Position numbers and translations under genes: made by a program. Positions 1 to 4,503 of a DNA stretch of 7,467 nt are shown here, in pieces. Numbering within the stretch: position 1 is the stretch's first letter; each line of letters opens with the position of its first letter. The stretch comes from Anoxypelagibacter denitrificans (lineage in GTDB: Bacteria > Pseudomonadota > Alphaproteobacteria > Pelagibacterales > Pelagibacteraceae): assembly GCA_017640265.1 (NCBI GenBank), contig JAGFVZ010000043.1:1-7467 (forward strand), in the 5' to 3' direction. Under the pieces are notes generated by a model. The model had not been told where the DNA came from. It searched no databases and saw nothing but the letters and a program-made list of their open reading frames with translations.

Positions 1-18
1 GTTGCTTTCTTTTCATAC

Positions 19-45
19 TTGAGAAATAGGAATGAAAAGTATAAA
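19..45 (+). promoter_or_regulatory. Candidate promoter for tRNA-Cys
   Basis: A TATAAA -10-like hexamer lies at 40-45, with TTGAGA (4 of 6 matches to TTGACA) at 19-24. The spacer is only 15 bases, shorter than the usual 16-18. Transcription would start near 52, giving a leader of about 36 bases before the tRNA. An 8-base inverted repeat (CTTTTCAT at 9-16, ATGAAAAG at 32-39) overlaps the site. In such AT-rich DNA a match of this quality is weak evidence. I see nothing else convincing in bases 1-87. Confidence 0.3.
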
Positions 46-87
46 AGTCTAGGAATACCTGGACCTTTGGTCTTCGTAGAGCTACTT

Positions 88-161
88 GGCCACGTGGCGG
101 AATGGTTACGCAGAGGATTGCAAATCCTTTTATCCCAGTTCGATTCTGGGCGTGGCCTCCA
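88..161 (+). tRNA. tRNA-Cys (anticodon GCA)
   Basis: A full cloverleaf can be drawn. The acceptor stem is GGCCACG (88-94) with CGTGGCC (151-157), fully paired. The D stem is GCG (97-99) with CGC (109-111), and its loop contains GG. The anticodon stem is GAGGA (113-117) with TCCTT (125-129), including one G-T wobble. The anticodon loop TTGCAAA (118-124) has GCA at 120-122. The T stem is CCCAG (134-138) with CTGGG (146-150) around TTCGATT. The discriminator is T158 (U in RNA), as expected for tRNA-Cys, and CCA is encoded at 159-161. The gene is complete and looks functional. Its 3' end lies directly against a duplicated sequence (repeat from 166, or from 160 if one mismatch is allowed), so this is a site of past rearrangement. 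Confidence 0.97.
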
Positions 162-165
162 AAAC

Positions 166-205
166 ATCAAAAAAAAATAATCTGATCTATTTTTCTTTGA
201 GTCTT
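166..205. repeat. Direct repeat copy 1 (40 bp), beside tRNA-Cys
   Basis: This stretch is identical, base for base, to 537-576. Allowing one mismatch (C165 versus T536) extends the match to 160-205 versus 531-576, so the repeat begins at the last CA of the tRNA's encoded CCA. The other copy is the natural junction of two convergent genes: the last codons of the DUF1244 gene (plus) and of moaB (minus, ending R-L-K-E-K-stop). Copy 1 is therefore the derived one. It carries orphan 3' ends of both genes, with the tRNA on one side and a coxG 5' fragment on the other. Confidence 0.95.
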
Positions 206-283
206 TAAAATTTCAGGATTATTTAAAGCTTCCCAAATAGTTTGCTTATCAGAATTTATCCTATAAGAATCTTTGAGTTTCAT
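167..283 (-). pseudogene. coxG: CoxG-like (CO dehydrogenase subunit G family, SRPBCC fold) 5' remnant
   Basis: On the minus strand an ORF of 38 codons starts at ATG 283-281. Its first 27 residues read like the N-terminus of CoxG-family proteins: MKLKDSYRI, then a segment with TIWEALNNPEILK (residues 15-27). This matches the family pattern of a short strand, then xVWxALNDPxVLK. In intact family members, usually about 150 or more residues, this is followed by a C-I-P-G-C segment. Here it is replaced from codon 27 by out-of-frame moaB tail and repeat sequence (TQRKIDQIIFF), ending at a TGA at 167-169. The breakpoint coincides with the edge of the 40-base repeat. CoxG proteins are encoded with molybdenum hydroxylases of the CoxLMS type and are linked to enzyme maturation or membrane anchoring. 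The neighbouring Moco genes fit that origin. The fragment cannot fold as an SRPBCC domain and is presumably non-functional. The family call rests on motif memory, not a search. Confidence 0.72.
173..194. terminator. Possible weak A/T hairpin terminator after tRNA-Cys
   Basis: AAAAATA (173-179) and TATTTTT (188-194) form a 7-base A/T-only inverted repeat around an 8-base loop. It is flanked by an A tract on one side and a T tract on the other, so it could act in both directions. It lies in repeat copy 1, 12 bases after the tRNA, and is the only terminator-like structure there. An A/T-only stem is thermodynamically weak, so the call is tentative. Confidence 0.25.
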
Positions 284-285
284 GA

Positions 286-291
286 TATAAT
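286..291 (+). promoter_or_regulatory. Perfect TATAAT -10 element upstream of the DUF1244 gene
   Basis: TATAAT occurs inside the 18-base gap between the coxG remnant start (283) and the DUF1244 start (302). It ends 10 bases before the ATG, so the mRNA leader would be about 3-4 bases at most. No clear -35 hexamer is seen 16-18 bases upstream. The gap is AT-rich in both directions, so chance cannot be excluded. Confidence 0.4.
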
Positions 292-301
292 AATTACTAG
301 C

Positions 302-556
302 ATGAATGACAGTACAAAAAAAGAATTACAATCTGCGGCTTTTGAAAAATTAATCCAGCATTTAAGAAAAAGAAATGATGTTCAAAATATTGATCTCATG
401 AATCTTGCGGGTTTTTGCAGAAATTGTCTATCTAGATGGTATCGCGAAGAAGCTGAAAAGAAAGGTATAACTATATCAGATCCAGATGCAAGAAAACATA
501 TCTATGGAATGCCGTACGAAGATTGGAAAGCAAAATATCAAAAAAAAATAATCTGA
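302..556 (+). CDS. DUF1244 family small protein
   Basis: 84 residues. The DUF1244 signature is clear: a helical N-terminus (residues 7-25), then D-L-M-N-L-A-G-F-C-R-N-C-L-S-R-W-Y (31-47) with paired cysteines C39 and C42, then a Y-G-M-P-Y-E-D-W-K segment (68-76). Members are small alphaproteobacterial and gammaproteobacterial proteins of about 90-100 residues whose function is unknown; the CxxC could bind metal, but that is inference. ATG 302 is chosen because the sequence from there looks like family N-termini. The frame is open back to 242, but those 20 extra codons overlap the coxG remnant. A TATAAT lies just upstream and no Shine-Dalgarno is present. The last codons lie inside the 40-base direct repeat, and the stop is one base from the moaB stop on the other strand. 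Confidence 0.88.
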   Translation: MNDSTKKELQSAAFEKLIQHLRKRNDVQNIDLMNLAGFCRNCLSRWYREEAEKKGITISDPDARKHIYGMPYEDWKAKYQKKII

Positions 557-576
557 TCTATTTTTCTTTGAGTCTT
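537..576. repeat. Direct repeat copy 2 (40 bp), DUF1244/moaB junction
   Basis: Identical to 166-205, and 45 of 46 bases identical if taken from 531. This copy sits in its natural setting: it encodes the C-terminal residues of DUF1244 on the plus strand and the last codons of moaB on the minus strand, overlapping at the convergent stop codons. It is therefore likely the parent copy. The two copies bracket the coxG remnant and the DUF1244 gene, with starts 371 bases apart. Confidence 0.95.
544..565. terminator. Possible bidirectional terminator at the DUF1244/moaB convergent ends
   Basis: AAAAATA (544-550) and TATTTTT (559-565) can pair around an 8-base loop that contains both stop codons. There is an A tract on the left and a T tract on the right, so the RNA from either strand would end in a U-rich run. 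The stem is A/T only and weak. The position between two convergent genes with a one-base gap is the main support. Confidence 0.3.
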
Positions 577-1058
577 GGAAATAATTCTGCAAAGTTACAG
601 GGCTTATGATTTATATCAAGTTGATATTTTAAAATCATATCCCACGCATCTGTTACACCACCCGAAGATCCTGGTAAAGCAAATATGTATTTTCCATTTG
701 CCAATACTGCGCAAGCCCTTGACTGCATAGTGGCGGTTCCAATAGTTTTATAACTCAATTGTCTAAATAATTCTCCAAATCCTGGAATTTCTTTATCAGT
801 AACATCTTTTATTGCTTCAGGTGTGATGTCTCTTCCTGTTAATCCAGTGCCCCCTGTTGTGATAATTGCATCCAGATCTTTATTTTTTAGCCACTCTAAT
901 ATTATTTTTTTTATCTCTTCTTTTTCATCTTTTACAATTTTTCTATCAATTAATTTATGATTTTGTTCTTTAATTTTTTTTACCAAGATAGCTCCCGATT
1001 TATCAGTATCAATGGTTCGAGTGTCTGTTACAGTCAAAAGTGCTATGTTAACTTGCAT
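558..1058 (-). CDS. moaB: Molybdenum cofactor biosynthesis protein MoaB (MoaB/Mog superfamily)
   Basis: 166 residues, the usual MoaB length. The MoaB/Mog molybdopterin-binding fold is shown by the early D-K-S-G (19-22), T-T-G-G-T-G-L-T-G-R-D (67-77), P-G-F-G-E-L-F-R (92-99), G-T-A-T-M-Q-S-R-A (107-115) and L-P-G-S-S (128-132), followed by K-P-C-N-F near the C-terminus. This series follows E. coli MoaB closely. The family adenylates molybdopterin before metal insertion (the MogA reaction) in many bacteria, although E. coli MoaB itself is dispensable. No separate mogA is in the window, so this protein probably fills that step together with MoeA. It lies apart from the other Moco genes, divergent from the tauE-like gene with a 24-base gap holding a palindromic -10 element. 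Its 3' end converges on DUF1244 and is part of the 40-base repeat. Confidence 0.95.
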   Translation of the reverse strand: MQVNIALLTVTDTRTIDTDKSGAILVKKIKEQNHKLIDRKIVKDEKEEIKKIILEWLKNKDLDAIITTGGTGLTGRDITPEAIKDVTDKEIPGFGELFRQLSYKTIGTATMQSRACAVLANGKYIFALPGSSGGVTDAWDMILKYQLDINHKPCNFAELFPRLKEK

Positions 1059-1064
1059 AATTGT

Positions 1065-1074
1065 ATCATATGAT
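1065..1074. promoter_or_regulatory. Palindromic bidirectional -10 element between moaB and tauE-like gene
   Basis: ATCATATGAT is a perfect 10-base palindrome. Read on the plus strand it gives TATGAT (1069-1074), ending 8 bases before the permease ATG at 1083. Read on the minus strand it gives TATGAT (1070 to 1065), ending 6 bases before the moaB ATG at 1058. TATGAT matches 5 of 6 bases of TATAAT. Starts at normal distances would yield leaderless or nearly leaderless mRNAs in both directions. No convincing -35 hexamer is visible on either side, so the promoter call is inferred from position and symmetry. Confidence 0.45.
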
Positions 1075-1082
1075 AAATAATC

Positions 1083-1829
1083 ATGATATTATTAGCAATA
1101 TCATTTTTAGTCACTGCCGTACTATACTCCAGTGTAGGATTTGGAGGCGGATCTACCTATTTAGCACTTCTTCTAATTTGGGGTGTTCCTTATTTCGTTT
1201 TTCCTGTTATAGCTCTGTCGTGCAACATTGTTGTTGTCTCAGGTAATTGTTTTAACTACATTAGGGCAGGCAACTTAAACCTTAAGCTTTTAATTCCTTA
1301 TTTAATTGGCTCTATACCGTTAGCTTTTATTGGCGGTTCCTTTCCAATAGAAAAAGGATTGTTTGAAATATTATTGTTTTTAATTTTAATGACAGCTGGA
1401 ACATTATTATTATTCAATTTTAAATCTTACGATAATAAAAAAGAAAATTATAAAAAAATTCCAACAGTAATTTCAATTTTAATCGGAGGGACTTTGGGTT
1501 TTATTTCGGGTGTTGTGGGAATTGGTGGAGGAATTTTTTTAAGCCCAATACTTTTTTTAATAAGAGCGGGTAAACCTAAACATATAATCACGACCGCATC
1601 ATTATTCATTTTAATTAACTCCATCACAGGAATTGCCGGGCAATTAACAAAAAATGAAGTATTAAGTGAAATTCCAAATTATTGGTATCTTTTAGGAGCT
1701 GTTTTAATTGGAGGACAATTGGGAAATTTTTTAAATTTGAAAGTATTTCCTGTTCGAATTTTAGCTCTAGTAACTGCTTTGCTCGTTATTTTTGTTGCCT
1801 TAAGAATAGGATTTAAAATTTTAAATTAA
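1083..1829 (+). CDS. TauE/SafE family sulfite or organosulfonate permease
   Basis: 248 residues, typical for TauE/SafE (formerly DUF81) integral membrane proteins. The internal two-fold repeat is visible: S-V-G-F-G-G-G-S at 17-24 in the first half, and V-V-G-I-G-G-G-I at 144-151 in the second, each followed by hydrophobic helices. About seven or eight membrane segments are apparent (roughly 2-17, 24-42, 43-58, 67-86, 92-112, 128-160, 167-187, 200-217, 223-245). A lysine- and asparagine-rich cytoplasmic linker lies at 113-126. Members move sulfite, sulfoacetate, taurine-derived anions or similar across the inner membrane, usually as exporters. The substrate here is not determinable from sequence. 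The gene starts a two-gene unit with the methyltransferase 8 bases downstream. No Shine-Dalgarno is seen; the start is fixed by the nearby -10 element and by the hydrophobic N-terminus beginning at once. Confidence 0.92.
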   Translation: MILLAISFLVTAVLYSSVGFGGGSTYLALLLIWGVPYFVFPVIALSCNIVVVSGNCFNYIRAGNLNLKLLIPYLIGSIPLAFIGGSFPIEKGLFEILLFLILMTAGTLLLFNFKSYDNKKENYKKIPTVISILIGGTLGFISGVVGIGGGIFLSPILFLIRAGKPKHIITTASLFILINSITGIAGQLTKNEVLSEIPNYWYLLGAVLIGGQLGNFLNLKVFPVRILALVTALLVIFVALRIGFKILN

Positions 1830-1837
1830 GAATAATT

Positions 1838-2752
1838 ATGGACATAGGTCACTTTAAAAAAACAAGAATCTTGGATGGAGGTATGGGGCAAGAATTGTTT
1901 GCCAAAGGTCTAAAGGCTAAAGGTTCTCTTTGGTCAGCAACAGCTTTGATTGAAAAAAAATATCATCAACTAGTTATTGATGCTCATTTAGATTTTATTA
2001 GATCTGGTGCCGACGTAATTGTAACAAGCAATTTTGCATCGAGAAGAGTAAAAATGATACAAAATAAAGTTGAAGAACATTTTAATTATGCTAATGAAAA
2101 AGCAGGAGAACTAGCAGCCAAGGCAAAAGAAATTTCAAAAAAAAATGTTTTAATTGCTGGTAGTTTGCCTGCTCAAAATGATACTTATGTTTTAGATCCA
2201 AGAGATAAAAGTATAATAGAAAAAGGTTTTTACGATCAGGCTAAATTATTAAAACCTTTCATTAATTTTTTTTACCTGGATGTTTTGTCTGGAAGCAAAG
2301 AATGTGAGATAGCGCTTAATGTCACAGATAAATTTAACTTACCTGTGCTTATAGGATTGCATATCAAAAAAAATGGTAGGCTCCCATCAGGCGAGAGTAT
2401 TACTGAAGTTGTCAATAAATGTAAAAATAAAAATTGCTTAGGTATAATTGCGGCATGTGTTTCCCCAGAAATTATAGAAAATACGATTGATGAAATGAAA
2501 GATTTAAAAATACCGTTTGGTTATAAAGCGAATCTTTGGAAAGTAGAAGAGCCTGTTCCGATCCACAAATTTACCTCCCCTGCTGATAAGATTGGAACTA
2601 ATCCTGTAGAAACTATGGGAACAAGAGATAATTATACAGGTTTAAAATTTTTAGATTTTTCAAAAAAAATGATGCGCAAAGGAGCTACAATTTTAGGTGG
2701 CTGTTGTGAAACTAAACCGCTTCACATTAAAGAAATAGCTAAATTAAAATAA
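1838..2752 (+). CDS. Homocysteine S-methyltransferase family protein
   Basis: 304 residues, a single TIM-barrel methyltransferase domain of the MmuM/BHMT family. The N-terminal L-D-G-G-M-G-Q-E-L (12-20) is the family hallmark, and P-S-G-E-S (183-187) also fits. The zinc site is C207 in A-A-C-V-S-P-E plus C289 and C290 in the C-terminal G-G-C-C (287-290). Family members transfer a methyl group from S-methylmethionine, betaine or a related sulfonium or ammonium donor to homocysteine, giving methionine. Two motifs differ from the textbook forms: the residue before C207 is Ala where Asn is usual, and T-S-N-F-A-S (63-68) replaces the common T-N-T-F-x-A. The donor may therefore differ from those of characterised members. 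The gene lies 8 bases behind the TauE-like gene and is surely co-transcribed. It converges on moaE with a 10-base gap and no visible terminator. Confidence 0.9.
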   Translation: MDIGHFKKTRILDGGMGQELFAKGLKAKGSLWSATALIEKKYHQLVIDAHLDFIRSGADVIVTSNFASRRVKMIQNKVEEHFNYANEKAGELAAKAKEISKKNVLIAGSLPAQNDTYVLDPRDKSIIEKGFYDQAKLLKPFINFFYLDVLSGSKECEIALNVTDKFNLPVLIGLHIKKNGRLPSGESITEVVNKCKNKNCLGIIAACVSPEIIENTIDEMKDLKIPFGYKANLWKVEEPVPIHKFTSPADKIGTNPVETMGTRDNYTGLKFLDFSKKMMRKGATILGGCCETKPLHIKEIAKLK

Positions 2753-2762
2753 AAAAACTATT

Positions 2763-3215
2763 TTACTTTCTCTTTTGTCTTAGAGAATGACCTGGAATCC
2801 ATTCTTTTTTTCCATCGATATAATGTTCTTTTTTCCAAATAGGTGAACGATGTTTTACCTGCTCGAGTATATACCTGGATATTTTATATGCTTCGTCTCT
2901 GTGCCCAGAACCCACAGCTATTATTATACTAATTCCTCCTACTGGAACATAATTTGTAGCATGTTCTAAAAAAATTTTAGCTTTTTTATCAAATTTTTTT
3001 TTAGCTTCATTGCAAATCTTTGTAAAAGATTTCATTACTAATTTCTTATGTGCTGCGTAAGTAACGGCTTTAACTTTTTTTCCTTTATTATTATTCCTAA
3101 CTCTGCCAACAAATATAGACTCTGCACCGTTGCTTTTTGAATAAATAAAATTCTTAGCTTTTTTTAAAGAAATTTTTTTCTTTTTTGAATCTAATAGAGA
3201 TATATGAATTTTCAT
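2763..3215 (-). CDS. moaE: Molybdopterin synthase catalytic subunit MoaE
   Basis: 150 residues, family-typical. With MoaD it inserts two sulfurs into cyclic pyranopterin monophosphate to form molybdopterin. Seen: G-A-E-S-I-F-V-G-R-V-R (30-40), S-G-H-R-D-E-A (103-109), and V-K-H-R-S-P-I-W-K-K-E (120-130). The last carries lysines 121 and 128, which correspond by motif to the catalytic Lys119 and Lys126 of E. coli MoaE, followed by G-K-K-E-W. Deviations: the usual Y-E-A-Y is Y-A-A-H (53-56), and the usual H-H-R-x-G before the v-G-e-x-s-V strand is E-H-A-T-N-Y-V-P (84-91). It is the last gene of the operon. Its ATG shares one base with the moaD stop (TAATG), so translation is probably coupled; the moaD end supplies an AGGTGG just upstream that may serve as ribosome binding site. 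Confidence 0.95.
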   Translation of the reverse strand: MKIHISLLDSKKKKISLKKAKNFIYSKSNGAESIFVGRVRNNNKGKKVKAVTYAAHKKLVMKSFTKICNEAKKKFDKKAKIFLEHATNYVPVGGISIIIAVGSGHRDEAYKISRYILEQVKHRSPIWKKEHYIDGKKEWIPGHSLRQKRK

Positions 3216-3481
3216 TAACCACCTGCAATGGGCGGAATAATTGACAGTAATTCTTTGTTTTTTAATCGGTAATTATCACTGACAATTTCATCTTTCGTGT
3301 TAGAAAAAGCCGCTGATTCGGGTAAAGATCCTAAATTATTTTTTAATTTTTTTTTAACAATAAGATTCATTAAAGAAGATCGAAGGTTTTTAATTTTTGA
3401 ATTTTTTGGTAAGTTGATGGATAAGACTCCTTTACCGCTTAATAATTCTGAAGATCCATAAAGTTTTAATTGAATTTTCAT
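3215..3481 (-). CDS. moaD: Molybdopterin synthase sulfur carrier subunit MoaD
   Basis: 88 residues, a ubiquitin-like beta-grasp protein. The decisive feature is the C-terminus, I-I-P-P-I-A-G-G (81-88). Its final glycine is adenylated and then thiocarboxylated to carry the sulfur used by MoaE. The N-terminal strand (M-K-I-Q-L-K-L-Y-G) and the E-L-L-S-I before the tail fit the family. It is rich in lysine, like its neighbours. The activating enzyme MoeB and a sulfurtransferase are not in this window. The ATG lies 6 bases after the moaA stop; a GGCGGA within the moaA end is about 10 bases upstream. It overlaps moaE by one base, as expected for the two subunits of one complex. Confidence 0.95.
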   Translation of the reverse strand: MKIQLKLYGSSELLSGKGVLSINLPKNSKIKNLRSSLMNLIVKKKLKNNLGSLPESAAFSNTKDEIVSDNYRLKNKELLSIIPPIAGG

Positions 3482-3487
3482 ATCACA

Positions 3488-4492
3488 TTATCCGCCAGTT
3501 ACATTCATATGTCTAGGAACAAATTTTTCTTCTTTTTCTCTATCAATTTCAAAATCATGTCCTTTGGGTTTTCTTAATATAGCTTCGTAGAGAACTTCTT
3601 TTAGAGGGTCGTTGCTTTCACTTTTTCTCAGTGGTATTTTTAAATCTACCTTATCTTGTTGTCCTAAACACATATACATTTCTCCTGTGCAAGCAATTCT
3701 AACTCTATTACACATTTCGCAAAAATTATGAGTTAAAGGAGTAATAAAACCAATTTTTTCATTTGTTTCATGACAATGAACGTATCTAGCTGGCCCACCA
3801 GTTTTCAGAGGATCTTCTGAGATTTTGTATTTACTTTCTATTATATTTTTTACTTCAGGTAGCGGCATATATTGGTCAGATCTTTTTTTACCAATTTTGC
3901 CCATTGGCATTATTTCAATAAACGTCAAAGCAAAACCATTCTCACCACACCATTTTACTAAATTTAAAATCTCATTGTCATTTACATTTTTAAAAGCAAC
4001 AGTGTTTATTTTTATCTTCATTCCTGCTTGTTTTGCAGCATGAATCCCTTTCATAACTTTGTCAAAATTGTCACTTTTAGTTATTGATTTAAATTTATTT
4101 TTATCAAGAGTATCTAATGAAATGTTTATTCTTCTAACGCCGCTATTAAATAAATCTTTTGCATAACGTTCAAGTTGCGAACCGTTAGTTGTAAGAGTAA
4201 GTTCCTCTAATCCTTTCCCTAATTTTTTTCCTAAAGCATCAAATAATTGCATTATATCTTTTCTAATTAAAGGTTCTCCCCCGGTAATTCTTAGTTTTTT
4301 TACTCCAAGTTCTACAAAGACATCACACAATCTTTTTAATTCTTCCAATGTGAGAACCTCTTCCTTAGGAAGAAACTTCATTTTCTCTGACATGCAATAA
4401 GAACATCTAAAATCACATCGATCTGTGACCGATACTCTAACGTAGGATATTTTTCTTTTAAAAGGATCTATTAACATTTGGTTATTCTTCAT
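3488..4492 (-). CDS. moaA: GTP 3',8-cyclase MoaA (radical SAM)
   Basis: 334 residues, full length. It catalyses the first Moco step, the radical conversion of GTP to 3',8-cyclo-7,8-dihydro-GTP. The radical SAM cluster motif C-D-F-R-C-S-Y-C gives C26, C30 and C33. The SAM-contacting G-G-E-P is at 71-74. The second, C-terminal [4Fe-4S] cluster is carried by C258, C261 and C275 (C-E-M-C, then C 14 residues on). The protein ends in V-T-G-G; the terminal Gly-Gly is required for activity in characterised MoaA and human MOCS1A. All key residues are present, so the enzyme should be active. It starts 11 bases after the moeA stop, and this gap contains TATAAAAAATG with no Shine-Dalgarno. It lies in the middle of the six-gene Moco operon. 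Confidence 0.97.
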   Translation of the reverse strand: MKNNQMLIDPFKRKISYVRVSVTDRCDFRCSYCMSEKMKFLPKEEVLTLEELKRLCDVFVELGVKKLRITGGEPLIRKDIMQLFDALGKKLGKGLEELTLTTNGSQLERYAKDLFNSGVRRINISLDTLDKNKFKSITKSDNFDKVMKGIHAAKQAGMKIKINTVAFKNVNDNEILNLVKWCGENGFALTFIEIMPMGKIGKKRSDQYMPLPEVKNIIESKYKISEDPLKTGGPARYVHCHETNEKIGFITPLTHNFCEMCNRVRIACTGEMYMCLGQQDKVDLKIPLRKSESNDPLKEVLYEAILRKPKGHDFEIDREKEEKFVPRHMNVTGG

Positions 4493-4503
4493 TTTTTATA
4501 CCA

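Noticed and set aside
1..174. Open plus-strand frame running from the window start through the tRNA to a stop after 170
   Set aside because: The second half is just the translation of tRNA-Cys, a well-known false protein pattern. The first 29 codons show no family I recognise and no start codon with a ribosome site.
160..576. Repeat pair as attL/attR of an integrated element
   Set aside because: No integrase lies between the copies, the distal copy lacks tRNA T-arm and acceptor sequence, and the repeat is coding sequence of two resident genes.
1061..1246. Plus-strand ORF of 61 codons overlapping the start of the permease
   Set aside because: It lies out of frame within the TauE/SafE gene, whose motifs and membrane helices are clear; the protein is Cys/Ser-rich nonsense.
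2753..2762. Terminator between the methyltransferase and moaE
   Set aside because: The 10-base gap and its flanks are A/T runs without any inverted repeat able to form a hairpin.
3825..4043. Plus-strand ORF of 72 codons inside moaA
   Set aside because: It is antisense to conserved MoaA coding sequence, with no family signal and no initiation site.
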